Numbered from the stretch's first letter, positions 48,683 to 57,702 are shown. The stretch is 64,000 nucleotides of DNA from Variovorax sp. YR216 (GCF_900107745.1 NZ_FNRO01000022.1:26614-90613), one strand, 5' to 3'. A program made the numbers and translations. The notes: generated by a model not told the origin, from the letters alone.

Positions 48683-49918
48683 TCAGAAACGATCGGGGCT
48701 GAAGGGCGCGAGGTCCACCTGCGTCGGCCGGCCCGCCACGAGATGCGCCACCTCGCGACCCGTGCTCGCACCCATGCACATGCCCATGTGGCCATGCCCG
48801 AAGGCCAGCCATGCGTTCTCCGTATTCCGCGCGCGGCCGATCACCGGGAGGCTGTCGGGCATGCAGGGCCGGTGGCCCATCCATTGCGTGGTCTCGCGCG
48901 TGTCGAGGTGCGGGAAGAGCTGCTGGCCCAGTCGCAGCAGGGCCTGTGCGCGTTCGAAGCGCGGCGGTGCCTTGAGGCCGGCGAACTCCACGGTGCCGGC
49001 CAGCCGCAGGCCCATCGCCATCGGATTGACCATCAGGTTGTTCTCGACCGCCATCACCGTGTGGCGCAGCTTCAGATTGGAGCTGTGCACTGTCACGTGG
49101 TACCCGCGTTGCGTTTCGAGCGGGACGCGCGAGCCCAGCTGCGCCGCCAGCCGGGCCGACCAGGCGCCGGCCGCCACCACCACGCCGTCCACCGGCGTGC
49201 ACGCGCCGTCGCCGGTGCGCACGGCGGTGACCTGCCGGCCCTGGCGCTCGAAGCCGGTCGCGCTCTCGCGAACGAAGCGGGCGCCCTGCGCCATGCAATG
49301 CGCGTGCAGCGTCTTCACGAGCGCGGAGGGATCGAGCGTGGAGCCGTTTTCCGGCGCGAGGATGCCGAAGCGGAATCGCCCCTTGAGGTCGGGCTCGAGC
49401 GACTCCAGTTCCTCCTGCCCGACATCGACCATCTGCACCCCCAGCGAGCGGCGCAGGTTCATGCCCCACGCCCATTGCGACGCCTTTTCGCGCGACGAAT
49501 AGACGTAGAGGCAGCCGGTGCGGCGCACCAGATGCTGCGCCTGGGCCGCCTGCAGCAACGGCGTGTAGCAGTCGAAGATGGGCTCGAGCAGCCGGCGCAG
49601 CGCCGTGGCGATCCGCGTCACCTCTTCGCGCGACGAATGGCGGAGCATGGCCAGCAGCCATGGCACCACCGCAGGCGCATAGCGCCAGCGAACGGTGAGC
49701 GGGCCCAGCGGATCCAGAAGCCAGTCGGGCACGCGCTTCCACATGCCCGGCATCCCCACCGGCAGGCAGGCACTGGGCGACAGGGAGCCGGCGTTGCCGA
49801 ACGAACAGGCCTCGCCCGGCTCGCGGGGATCGATGAACGTGATCTGGTGACCGTCGCGCTGCAGCCAGGCGGCGGTGCAGGTGCCAACGATGCCAGTACC
49901 GATGACGGCGATGTGCAT
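48683..49918 (-). CDS. D-amino acid dehydrogenase-like FAD oxidoreductase (DadA family)
   Basis: 411 residues. The FAD motif is at the start (IAVIGTGIVGTCTAAWLQRD, then DPREPGEACSFGNAGSLSPS), with the DAO core GRFRFGILAPENGSTLDPSA, GVVVAAGAWSARLAAQLGSR, LETQRGYHVTVHSS and the C-terminal GHRPCMPDSLPVIGRARNTE, NAWLAFGHGHMGMCMGAS. This is the order of DadA, which oxidises D-amino acids to imino acids at the membrane. A LysR regulator is divergent from it and the HyuB-type, Bug and RidA genes follow. The predicted order of events is uptake, ring opening, oxidation, imine hydrolysis; it is inference. Confidence 0.9.
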   Translation of the reverse strand: MHIAVIGTGIVGTCTAAWLQRDGHQITFIDPREPGEACSFGNAGSLSPSACLPVGMPGMWKRVPDWLLDPLGPLTVRWRYAPAVVPWLLAMLRHSSREEVTRIATALRRLLEPIFDCYTPLLQAAQAQHLVRRTGCLYVYSSREKASQWAWGMNLRRSLGVQMVDVGQEELESLEPDLKGRFRFGILAPENGSTLDPSALVKTLHAHCMAQGARFVRESATGFERQGRQVTAVRTGDGACTPVDGVVVAAGAWSARLAAQLGSRVPLETQRGYHVTVHSSNLKLRHTVMAVENNLMVNPMAMGLRLAGTVEFAGLKAPPRFERAQALLRLGQQLFPHLDTRETTQWMGHRPCMPDSLPVIGRARNTENAWLAFGHGHMGMCMGASTGREVAHLVAGRPTQVDLAPFSPDRF

Positions 49919-49967
49919 AGGGGACGCATTGTCTTGGTCGCCACCGCATCAAGCAAACGAATTCATT

Positions 49968-49981
49968 TGATGCCGGCATCA
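49968..49981. promoter_or_regulatory. Perfect palindrome in the LysR/DadA divergent region
   Basis: TGATGCCGGCATCA is a perfect 14-bp palindrome in the 108-base gap between the DadA-like start and the LysR start. It is in the usual place for a LysR binding site. Binding is inference. Confidence 0.45.
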
Positions 49982-50026
49982 GATTTATTGATTCAGCCGC
50001 CGGTTGCGCGCGACAATGGTGCGCCC

Positions 50027-50941
50027 ATGAGCATCACCCTTCGCCAGATGCGTGCGTTCTCGGTCGTCGCGCGCACCGCCAGCTTCACGATCGCCGCGCG
50101 CCAGCTCAACCTGACGCAGTCGGCCGTCAGCATGCTCGTGCAGCAGCTCGAGGACACCATGGGCCTGAAGCTGTTCGACCGCACGCGCAACGCCATCACG
50201 CTGACCGAGGCCGGTCGCCAGTTGCTGCCGCTCGCGCGGCGCATGCTCGACGACCTGCGGCAACTCGAGGAAGGCGCGAGCGACCTGAGGACCCTGCGCA
50301 GCGGCATGCTGCGCGTGGTGGCGCCGCAGCTGATGGCCTGCACCTGGGTGGCCGGCGTCGTGGGCCGGTTCGAGAAGGCCCACCCGACCGTCGGCCTGCG
50401 CCTGGTGGACGCCACGGCCGACGACATCGTGGGCAGCGTGCGGCGCGGCGATGCGGAGCTTGGCATCGGCCCCGAGCGCCCGACCGGCGATGACGTCACG
50501 CGCAGCTTTCTGATGAACGTGCCGATGCGGCTGGTGTGCGCCGCGTCGCATCCGCTGGCCGAGCGCCAGACCGTGTCATGGCAAGAGTTGCGCAACGAGC
50601 GCTGGGTGGTGTATTCGGGCGACTTCAGCCGCTATGTGGAGCAGCGGCTGCATGAGCACGACGCGTCGCTCTCGATGCAGACCGCGACCGAGGTCGGGTA
50701 CCTGACGACCGCGCTGGCGTTGGTCGGCACCGGCATGGGCGTGGCGACGGTGCCCGACTATGCGCGCGGGTTCGCGGGCAATTTCGGCATCCGCTTCATC
50801 GCATTGCGTGCGCCGGCGCTGAACCGGGAGTTCTTCGTCTACCAGCGGCGTGGGCTGGCCTTGTCCCCGGCGGCCGAGGCGTTCGCGCAGATGCTACGGC
50901 GGGCCGGTACGCGACGCGGGGCGGCCGCGCAGGCTGCATAA
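50027..50941 (+). CDS. LysR-type regulator of the DadA/HyuB operon
   Basis: 304 residues. The winged helix (LRQMRAFSVVARTASFTIAA, RQLNLTQSAVSMLVQQLED, GLKLFDRTRNAITLTEAGRQ) and ligand domain (GMLRVVAPQLMACTWVAGVV, RRGDAELGIGPERPTGDDV, ALALVGTGMGVATVPDYARG) are clear. It is divergent from the DadA-like gene, with a 14-bp palindrome between them, so it probably controls that operon. The frame is open far upstream but has no homology there, so the ATG at 50027 is chosen. Confidence 0.9.
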   Translation: MSITLRQMRAFSVVARTASFTIAARQLNLTQSAVSMLVQQLEDTMGLKLFDRTRNAITLTEAGRQLLPLARRMLDDLRQLEEGASDLRTLRSGMLRVVAPQLMACTWVAGVVGRFEKAHPTVGLRLVDATADDIVGSVRRGDAELGIGPERPTGDDVTRSFLMNVPMRLVCAASHPLAERQTVSWQELRNERWVVYSGDFSRYVEQRLHEHDASLSMQTATEVGYLTTALALVGTGMGVATVPDYARGFAGNFGIRFIALRAPALNREFFVYQRRGLALSPAAEAFAQMLRRAGTRRGAAAQAA

Positions 50942-50958
50942 CCGATAGGAAGCGCAAC

Positions 50959-51429
50959 ATGCCTAGCTATTTCGCCTATGGGTCCAACATGTCGCATGAC
51001 CAGATCAGCGCACGTTGTCCGTCCCAACGATTCATCTGCGTTGCCGAGTTGCCCGGCTACCAGTTGGCCTTCACCCGATACTCGCCAAAGCGCAGGTGCG
51101 GCGTCGCGGACATCGTCGTGGCGCCCGGGGAATCCGTGTGGGGCGCGCTGTTCGAAATGAGCGCGGAGGATCTGGCCGCGCTCGATCGGCACGAGGGCGC
51201 GCACTTGAGTCCGCCCGCCTACGTGCGAACCCAGGTGCGGGTTTCGACCCCCGATGGCGGCTCTCTTGAGGCAATCACCTATGAGGTTTTCGACAAGTCG
51301 CGTGTAGAACATGCGCCGAGCGCGCACTACCTGGGGCTCATCGTCGAAGGCGCTCGCAAATGGAACCTCCCGGATGACTATCAGGAGGCCCTGCGCAGGA
51401 TCCATCCGACCCCAAAATTCGCGCCCTGA
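50959..51429 (+). CDS. Gamma-glutamylcyclotransferase (GGCT/AIG2-like) family protein
   Basis: 156 residues. The GGCT fold start PSYFAYGSNM (YGSNM at 7-11) and the catalytic Glu in LDRHEGAH (E79) are present, followed by VRTQVRVSTPDGGSLEAITY and the C-terminal AHYLGLIVEGARKWNLPDDY. These enzymes make 5-oxoproline from gamma-glutamyl amino acids or amines. It starts 18 bases after the LysR gene of an operon with an oxoprolinase-type gene, which would fit 5-oxoproline metabolism, though that is inference. Confidence 0.85.
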   Translation: MPSYFAYGSNMSHDQISARCPSQRFICVAELPGYQLAFTRYSPKRRCGVADIVVAPGESVWGALFEMSAEDLAALDRHEGAHLSPPAYVRTQVRVSTPDGGSLEAITYEVFDKSRVEHAPSAHYLGLIVEGARKWNLPDDYQEALRRIHPTPKFAP

Positions 51430-51481
51430 GGCCGGTCGCCTTTTCATCCGGATAAGAGCGCGGCCCTTGATCGGAGAAATC

Positions 51482-52333
51482 ATGCCCATCACCGGTTCGA
51501 CGCGTGTCTTCTACATCCTTGGCGATCCCGTGGCGCAAGTGCGCGCTCCGGAGGTCTACAACCAGCTCTTCCAGCAGCACGGCGTCGACGCCGTGCTGGT
51601 GCCGCTCAAGCTGCCGGCCGCGGCGCTCCCGGGCTTTCTCGCGCACGGCATGAGCGCCGAGAACGTCGGCGGCTTCTGGGCCACCATTCCGCACAAGCCC
51701 GCCCTGGCGGACATCCTCAAGCCCACCGACCCTGTCGCGGCGATTGCCGGCGCGGTCAATGCGGTGAAGCGGCATCCGGACGGGCGGCTGGAGGCGGCGC
51801 TTTTCGACGGCATCGGCTTCGTCAAGGGCCTCGACCATTTCGGCATCGACGTGAAGGGGCGGCGCGTGCTGGTGGTGGGCGCCGGCGGCGGCGGGCAAGC
51901 GGTGGCCGCCGCCGTTGCGCAGCGGGCGCCCGCGACGCTGGCCATCCACAACCGCTCGCCCGAGCGTGCGCAGAGCCTGGTGGAGCGCCTGCAGCCTTTG
52001 GCGGGCGGCGCAGCGGTCGTGGCCGGCAGCGCCGACCCGGCCGGCTTCGACCTTGTCGTCAACTGCACATCGCTGGGCCTCAAGCCGGACGATGCACTGC
52101 CTTTCGACCCGGCGCGGGTGGACGCGGACGCTGCGGTGCTCGACATCCTCATGACGCGCGAACCCACGCCTCTGCTGCGCGCGTGCCGTGCCCGCGGGCT
52201 GCGCGCCGAGGCCGGGTTCGAGATGCTGGTACAGCAGATTCCCGAATACCTGCGCTTCTTCGGCTTCGACATCATCAGCCAAAGCCTGCAATCGAATCTC
52301 GACGGCGTGCGCTCGATGCTCTATCCGAAGTGA
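51482..52333 (+). CDS. Shikimate dehydrogenase-like protein (AroE family) with altered substrate loop
   Basis: 283 residues from the ATG at 51482, with CGGAGAAATC before it. The AroE fold has the catalytic Lys in IPHKPALADI (K72) and Asp in AALFDGIGFVKGL (D109), the NADP loop VLVVGAGGGGQAVAAAVAQR and VNCTSLGLKPDDALPFDP. The N-terminal SxS motif that holds the shikimate carboxylate is not kept: the stretch is GDPVAQVRAPEVYN. The enzyme may therefore act on quinate, or another hydroxyacid, and not on shikimate itself. It is followed by an ABC-type binding protein gene, as in transport-linked catabolic units. Confidence 0.85.
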   Translation: MPITGSTRVFYILGDPVAQVRAPEVYNQLFQQHGVDAVLVPLKLPAAALPGFLAHGMSAENVGGFWATIPHKPALADILKPTDPVAAIAGAVNAVKRHPDGRLEAALFDGIGFVKGLDHFGIDVKGRRVLVVGAGGGGQAVAAAVAQRAPATLAIHNRSPERAQSLVERLQPLAGGAAVVAGSADPAGFDLVVNCTSLGLKPDDALPFDPARVDADAAVLDILMTREPTPLLRACRARGLRAEAGFEMLVQQIPEYLRFFGFDIISQSLQSNLDGVRSMLYPK

Positions 52334-52382
52334 CGCGCGACCCCGGCCCTGACCCTTGCATGACAACAACCAGGAGACACCC

Positions 52383-53528
52383 ATGCACAAGTACCTGCGC
52401 CTTCTGCTGGCCGCCGCCGGCCTGACCTTGACCACGGCTGCCGGCGCGCAGGCCCAGCCGATCAAGATCGCGGCCATCGTGGAGCTGTCCGGCGCGGGCG
52501 CCACCTCCGGCACCAACTTTAAGAACGGCATGGAGATGGCCGTGAAGGAGATCAATGCATCCGGCGGCATCCTGGGCCGCCAGCTGCAGACCACCGTGGC
52601 CGACACGCAAAGCAACCCGGGCGTTGCCAAGGGCCTGGCGACGAAGGTGGTGGATGACGGCGTGGTGGCGGTCTTCGGGCCCGTGTTCTCCGGCTCGATC
52701 CTGGTCAGCATGGCCGAGACCCGGCGCGCGGAGATTCCCAACTTCACGGGCGGAGAAGCCGCCGCCATCACCAAGCAGGGCAACCCGTACATCTTCCGCA
52801 CCAGCTTCACGCAGGACACCGCGATGCCCAAGGTGGCGCGCTACATCGCCAACACGCTCAATGCCAGGAGCCTCGCCCTCATCTACGTCAACAACGACTT
52901 CGGCAAGGGCGGACGCGAGGCGCTGATGAAGGCGCTCGAGCCCCTGGGCGTGAAAGTGGTGGCGGACATCTCCACCGAGCAGAACCAGCTCGACTTCTCG
53001 GCGCCTGTGCTCAAGGCCAAGCAGAGCAATGCGGATGTGGTGTTCGTGTATTCCAACGAAGAGGAATCAGCGCGCGCGCTGCGCGAACTTCGCAAGCAGG
53101 GCGTTGCCAAGCCGATCGTTGGCGAGACGGTGCTCACCAGCCAGAAGGTGATCGAGCTGGCCGGCGAAGCAGCCAACGGCGCGGTGGCGCATGTGGGGCT
53201 GACGACCGATGCGCCCATCCCTGCCGTGCGCGCGTTCCGCGAGCGCTTCGAGCGCGAATACAAGTTCATCCCGGACCACAACGGCGTGAAGGGATACACG
53301 GCCGTGTTCATCTTCAAGGCGGCGGTGGAGAAAGCCGGCAAGGTGGACCCCAAGGCGATCGCGCAGACTCTGCACGGCCTGTCGATCAAGGCGGCGCAGA
53401 ACCCGGGCGTGCTGATGGACGTGTCCTTCGATGCCAACGGCGACCTGGACCGCGAGAGCTTCATGACCGAAGTGCGCAACGGCAAGCAGGAAGTGAAGGA
53501 AGTCCTGCCGGCGCTGGGTACGAAGTAG
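52383..53528 (+). CDS. Branched-chain amino acid ABC transporter substrate-binding protein (LivK type)
   Basis: 381 residues with a signal peptide (RLLLAAAGLTLTTAAGAQA). Peripla_BP_6 features: IKIAAIVELSGAGATSGTNF, INASGGILGRQLQTTVADTQ, VFGPVFSGSILVSMAETRRA, RTSFTQDTAMPKVARYIANT, LIYVNNDFGKGGREALMKAL and VGETVLTSQKVIEL. It binds a small amino acid or aromatic/organic acid in the periplasm. No permease (LivH/LivM) or ATPase genes follow. It comes 49 bases after the AroE-like gene, so the ligand may be that enzyme's substrate; inference. Confidence 0.9.
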   Translation: MHKYLRLLLAAAGLTLTTAAGAQAQPIKIAAIVELSGAGATSGTNFKNGMEMAVKEINASGGILGRQLQTTVADTQSNPGVAKGLATKVVDDGVVAVFGPVFSGSILVSMAETRRAEIPNFTGGEAAAITKQGNPYIFRTSFTQDTAMPKVARYIANTLNARSLALIYVNNDFGKGGREALMKALEPLGVKVVADISTEQNQLDFSAPVLKAKQSNADVVFVYSNEEESARALRELRKQGVAKPIVGETVLTSQKVIELAGEAANGAVAHVGLTTDAPIPAVRAFRERFEREYKFIPDHNGVKGYTAVFIFKAAVEKAGKVDPKAIAQTLHGLSIKAAQNPGVLMDVSFDANGDLDRESFMTEVRNGKQEVKEVLPALGTK

Positions 53529-53557
53529 ATTCCAGAATGACCACAGGAAGCTCATCC

Positions 53558-54559
53558 ATGGGGACCATTCTCGGAAGGCTCGCTGCAGCGGCTGTCAGCA
53601 TCGTCATCAGTGCTTGTGCGGCGCCGACGCCGGCACCGCCGGAGCCCGCCACCTTGCGCCTCAGCGTGTTTCCGGGCGCGGTGAACATCCCGCTCATCAT
53701 GGGCGTCGAGCAGGGCCTGTTCGCCAAACAGGGCCTGACCCTCGACATCAAGGCCACGCCGGACTCCGATTCGCTGCGCAACGGCCTGGCAAACGGCACG
53801 TTCGACATCGTGCATGCCACCGCCGACAACGCCATCGCCATGGTCGAGGCCGAGGGCCGGAACGCCGTGATCATCATGGGTGGCGACTACGGCCTGGTCG
53901 AGTTCATGGTGCGCAGTGACATCGCCAGCTTTTCGGACATCCGCGGCAAGGTGCTCGCCGTGGATGCACCCCACACCGCTTATGCATTGGTTGCAAAGAA
54001 GATCCTCAAGATCAACGGCCTCGTCGAAGGTCGCGACTACAAGGTGCAACTTGCCGGAGGCACGATGCAGCGAGCTCAGGCGATGATCGGCGATCCCCGG
54101 CTGGCGGCCGGCATGCTCAACGCGCCGTTCTCCATCAACGTCAAGCAGCAGGGCCTGAAGTCCATGGGCGAGGCGCGCAATTTCATCGGGCCCTATCAGG
54201 CCACCAGCGGCTTTGCCATGCGCGAATGGGCCAAGGCGCATCCTGAATTGGTGGAGCGCTATATCACCGCCTACATCGAATCCGTGCGCTGGGTGATGGA
54301 CCCGGCGCACAAGGATGCGGTCACGGCGGCGCTCGCCAAGAACTTCAATCTCGATCCCGCGGTATCGCAGCAAACGTATGCCATGCTGATGACGCCCGGG
54401 TTTGGCCTTGCGCCAGACGCCAGGGTCGATGTGCAGGGCCTGCAGACGGTGCTGGCGCTGCGTGCCGAAATGGAAGGGCAGTGGGGCGGCAGGCCGCCCG
54501 CGGCTGAAAGGTACCTGGACCCGGCGTACTACGAACGTGCCATCCGTGGAGTTCGTTAG
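53558..54559 (+). CDS. NMT1/SsuA-type substrate-binding lipoprotein
   Basis: 333 residues from the ATG at 53558, with AGGAAG 7-12 bases upstream; ATG at 53537 is an alternative. The leader ends in a lipobox ISAC, then the family order LRLSVFPGAVNIPLIMGVEQ, GLFAKQGLTLDIKATPDSDS, LANGTFDIVHATADNAIAMV, DIRGKVLAVDAPHTAYALVA and GFAMREWAKAHPELVERYIT. Members bind nitrate, taurine, sulfonates or thiamine precursors for ABC importers. No permease or ATPase gene is near. The stop overlaps the end of the convergent LysR gene by 4 bases. Confidence 0.88.
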   Translation: MGTILGRLAAAAVSIVISACAAPTPAPPEPATLRLSVFPGAVNIPLIMGVEQGLFAKQGLTLDIKATPDSDSLRNGLANGTFDIVHATADNAIAMVEAEGRNAVIIMGGDYGLVEFMVRSDIASFSDIRGKVLAVDAPHTAYALVAKKILKINGLVEGRDYKVQLAGGTMQRAQAMIGDPRLAAGMLNAPFSINVKQQGLKSMGEARNFIGPYQATSGFAMREWAKAHPELVERYITAYIESVRWVMDPAHKDAVTAALAKNFNLDPAVSQQTYAMLMTPGFGLAPDARVDVQGLQTVLALRAEMEGQWGGRPPAAERYLDPAYYERAIRGVR

Positions 54560-55482
54560 CCCGCGGCAGCGAGCTGCTTGAGCACCTGAAGGAATGCGTC
54601 GGCCGCTGGCGAAAGCGATCGCTCTCGCCGGAAATGCACACCGATCACCCGTTCGATGGTCGGCCGGATGAGCCGCTGCGTCACCAGCTTGATCTCGTGC
54701 GCCACGATCGATGGCGGCACCACGACCACGCCGAGGCCGTTCGCGGCCAGCGCGACGGCGGTCGCGAGCAGGGAGACCTCATGCGCGACCTTGAGCTCGA
54801 CCCCGGCGTCCCGCGCGGCGGCCTCGATGCGGCCCCGGATGCCGTAGCCCGAACGCACGGTCACCAAGGGAAGCGCGCTCAGCTGCTTCCATGTCATCGG
54901 GACACCGCCGGGGAACGCGGGCGAGGGGAGGGCCGCCGCCACCAGAGTCTCGCGGATCAGAACCTCCTCGCGCAGACCGGGTTCGGCGCCCTCGAGCGTG
55001 CCGACGCCGAAGTCCGCCTGGTTGGCTTCGATCGCGCCGACGAATTCGGCTGGCCCGACCTCCTCGATCTCGAGGCTCACGCCGGGGTGCTTGTCCAAAA
55101 ACTTGCGCATCGCCGGCGGCAGCATGGCCTGCGCGACCGCTGCAGTGGCCACCACGCGAACTCTGCCGGCGTGCAGGCCGGCCAGTTCGCTCATCGACGT
55201 CGACAGGCCTTCCATTTCCGCGAGGGCCCTCTGCGCATACCCGATCGCGCGTGTCGCGGCATCCGTGCGATGGATCGCCCGGGTGTGGCGATCGAACAGG
55301 CTGACGCCGAGCTTGGTCTCCAGCTCGCGCAGCAGCATGGTGACCGCGGGTTGCGTGAGGGAGAGCTCCTGCGCGGCGGCAGAAACGCTTCCGGTGTGAT
55401 AGACGGCCACGAAGGCGCGAAGCTGTCGGACGGAGGGGAGGGAGGATAAGGGTTGCTTATGAATCGCCATGCAAGGATTCAT
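54556..55482 (-). CDS. LysR-type regulator
   Basis: 308 residues: winged helix (LRAFVAVYHTGSVSAAAQEL, LTQPAVTMLLRELETKLGVS, LFDRHTRAIHRTDAATRAIG) and ligand domain (GRVRVVATAAVAQAMLPPAM, EANQADFGVGTLEGAEPGL, LALAANGLGVVVVPPSIVAH; last part abbreviated by family order). It is divergent from a Bug gene (55583) across 100 bases, the usual position for a regulator of a carboxylate receptor. No obvious palindrome is seen between them. The inducer is unknown. Confidence 0.9.
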   Translation of the reverse strand: MNPCMAIHKQPLSSLPSVRQLRAFVAVYHTGSVSAAAQELSLTQPAVTMLLRELETKLGVSLFDRHTRAIHRTDAATRAIGYAQRALAEMEGLSTSMSELAGLHAGRVRVVATAAVAQAMLPPAMRKFLDKHPGVSLEIEEVGPAEFVGAIEANQADFGVGTLEGAEPGLREEVLIRETLVAAALPSPAFPGGVPMTWKQLSALPLVTVRSGYGIRGRIEAAARDAGVELKVAHEVSLLATAVALAANGLGVVVVPPSIVAHEIKLVTQRLIRPTIERVIGVHFRRERSLSPAADAFLQVLKQLAAAG

Positions 55483-55582
55483 TTCTCAAACGTACACCCT
55501 TGAACTCTAATCAAAGACATTCCCTCTGAACACCAACCTGCAGACTCAGGCGCCGAGCGCCGGACTGCACCGGAGACATTCG

Positions 55583-56563
55583 ATGAACAGACGCAAAGCG
55601 ATCATTCGGCTCGCAGGCACCGCGGCCGCCGCCACGGCTGCGGCCAACGTATGGGCACAGGGCGACAAGCCCATCACGCTCGTGGTGCCCTATGCACCGG
55701 GCGGCACGACCGACCTGCTCGGACGCATCCTGGCCAAGGAGATGGCGCCCCTGCTGGGCACCAACATCATCGTGGACAACAAACCGGGCGCGGGCAGCGG
55801 CCTGGGTGCGGCCTATGCCGCACACGCGCCGGCCGATGGCCGCACGCTGCTGGTGGCGACGAGCACCACGCTGGCGATCAATCCATGGCTCTACAAGCGC
55901 CTCGGCTACGACCCGATCAAGGATTTCGCGCCCATCGGCATGATCGGCTCGGTGCCGCTGGTCGCCGTCGTGAATGCGTCGGTACCGGCGAAATCGATCG
56001 GGGAACTCATCGCCTTGTCGAAGGCCAAGGCGGGCAAGCTCAGCTACGGCTCGGCCGGCAGCGGCAGTCCGCAGCATCTCGCCGTCGAGATGTTCAAGGC
56101 GGCCACCGGCGCCGACCTGACCCACGTTCCCTATCGCGGCAGCGCGCTCGCGATGACCGACCTGCTCGGCGGCCAGATCCAGTTGATGTTCAGCGACATC
56201 CCGCCGGCGCTTGCCCATGTGCGCGGTGGGCGCCTGCGGGCGTTGGGCGTCACGTCGTCCAAGCGGCAGGTCGCCATGCCCGAGGTTCCGACGATTGCCG
56301 AATCCGGCGCGCCCGGCACCAAGGACTTCCAGGCCGTCGCATGGCAAAGCCTCGTCGCACCGGCGGGGACACCGCCGGAGCTGATCGCAAAGTACGCGGC
56401 CGCCCTCGAGAAGGTCATGAAGCAGCCGGAGATCCAGGAGCGGCTGGCCGCCGATGGTGTCGAGGCTGCAACGATGCCACCGCAGCAACTCGCGGCCTAC
56501 ATCAAGTCGGAAACCGCGCGCTGGGGCGCGGTCGTGAAGGCATCCGGCGCGACGATGGACTGA
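55583..56563 (+). CDS. Bug/TctC-family receptor
   Basis: 326 residues. Leader IIRLAGTAAAATAAANVWAQ, then ITLVVPYAPGGTTDLLGRIL, LLGTNIIVDNKPGAGSGLGA, LLVATSTTLAINPWLYKRLG, SYGSAGSGSPQHLAVEMFK, VPYRGSALAMTDLLGGQIQL and TIAESGAPGTKDFQAVAWQS. It binds a carboxylate in the periplasm. It is divergent from a LysR gene and convergent with the HisC-like gene 3 bases away. As for the other Bugs here, no membrane partner is present. Confidence 0.92.
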   Translation: MNRRKAIIRLAGTAAAATAAANVWAQGDKPITLVVPYAPGGTTDLLGRILAKEMAPLLGTNIIVDNKPGAGSGLGAAYAAHAPADGRTLLVATSTTLAINPWLYKRLGYDPIKDFAPIGMIGSVPLVAVVNASVPAKSIGELIALSKAKAGKLSYGSAGSGSPQHLAVEMFKAATGADLTHVPYRGSALAMTDLLGGQIQLMFSDIPPALAHVRGGRLRALGVTSSKRQVAMPEVPTIAESGAPGTKDFQAVAWQSLVAPAGTPPELIAKYAAALEKVMKQPEIQERLAADGVEAATMPPQQLAAYIKSETARWGAVVKASGATMD

Positions 56564-56566
56564 GCC

Positions 56567-57649
56567 TTACAGCGCGGCGAGAAACCTGTCGATCTCCGCC
56601 GGCGTGCCGATGCTGACGCGAACCCAGTCCGCCAGGCCGTAGGACGTCACCGGGCGCACGATGAGGCCGTGCTTCTCCAGCTTGCTGGCGAACGCGGCCC
56701 CGCCGTCCACAGCGGCCAACACGAAGTTGGTGTGCGACTCGACGCATCGATAGCCCTTCTCACTCAGGCCGCTAGTGAGCGCCTTCCGGCCCTCGTTGGT
56801 CATCGCGACCGTCCGTTCGATGAATTCGACGTCCTCGAGCGCCGCGATCGCAGCGACCTGCGCGGCGTCGGAGATCGTGAACGGAGAGCGAACCCTGCGC
56901 ATCACGTCCGCGAGGCCCGATTGAGCGATCCCATATCCGATGCGCAATCCCGCAAGGCCATACGCCTTGGAAAACGTCCGCGTGACCACGAGATTGGGAT
57001 GCTCGCGCACCCAGGCGATCGAATCGCCGCGCAGCGCCGCCGGCATGAATTCGAAGTACGCCTCGTCGAGCAGCACGACGACATGCGCGGGCACGCGCTC
57101 CAGGAATGCCTTCAGTGCACCAGGCTCGACGACCGTACCGGTCGGGTTCCCGGGGTTGGCGATGTAGACGAGCGCGGTCGACGGCTGGATCGCGTCGGCG
57201 AGACCGTCCAGGTCGACGCTGAAATCGGGCGACGGCACGACCATCGAACTCGCACCGAGCTTCTGTGCGGCATTCACAAAGGCCTGAAAGGAGTACTGCG
57301 AGTAGACCGTCGAGCGGCCCGGCTGCAGCAGCGTGGAGACTAGGTTGCCGAGGACGCTTTCGGAACCCGCGCCCACCACGATCCAGTCACGCGGGACACC
57401 ATGGAATTCAGCAATCGCGTCGGAAAGCGCGGCGCAGTCGCTGTCCGGATAGCGCGAGAGATCGATGGCCGCGCGCGACAGCGCATCCAGCGCCTTGGGG
57501 CTGGCGCCAAGCGGGTTTTCGTTCGAGGCGAGCTTGACGATGCGATCCTGGGCGATGCCCGAGCGGGCGGCGACCGCGGAAATCGGAAGACCCGGGACAT
57601 AAGGCTTGAGCGCGGCAACGTGCGCGGGATAGGAGATCAGTGAATTCAT
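56567..57649 (-). CDS. Histidinol-phosphate aminotransferase-like class I/II aminotransferase
   Basis: 360 residues from the ATG at 57649. It has LASNENPLGASPKALDALSR, RYPDSDCAALSDAIAEFHGV, GAGSESVLGNLVSTLLQPGR, IANPGNPTGTVVEPGALKAF, LDEAYFEFMP and the PLP lysine in TRTFSKAYGLAGLRIGYG. This is the HisC order and length. As the gene is outside a his operon and next to a LysR and Bugs, a catabolic or side-branch aminotransferase is as likely as true HisC. The LysR gene is divergent from it with a 17-bp palindrome between the two. Confidence 0.88.
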   Translation of the reverse strand: MNSLISYPAHVAALKPYVPGLPISAVAARSGIAQDRIVKLASNENPLGASPKALDALSRAAIDLSRYPDSDCAALSDAIAEFHGVPRDWIVVGAGSESVLGNLVSTLLQPGRSTVYSQYSFQAFVNAAQKLGASSMVVPSPDFSVDLDGLADAIQPSTALVYIANPGNPTGTVVEPGALKAFLERVPAHVVVLLDEAYFEFMPAALRGDSIAWVREHPNLVVTRTFSKAYGLAGLRIGYGIAQSGLADVMRRVRSPFTISDAAQVAAIAALEDVEFIERTVAMTNEGRKALTSGLSEKGYRCVESHTNFVLAAVDGGAAFASKLEKHGLIVRPVTSYGLADWVRVSIGTPAEIDRFLAAL

Positions 57650-57702
57650 CGTCCAATGGTCTTTCAGATCGGCACGCGTGGCCAGCGCATCTCGCGCTTC
57701 GC

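Noticed and set aside
48678..49979. Long in-frame extension upstream of the HyuA'-HyuB start
   Set aside because: It is an out-of-frame reading of the DadA-like gene. I looked there for the missing HyuA P-loop and found none.
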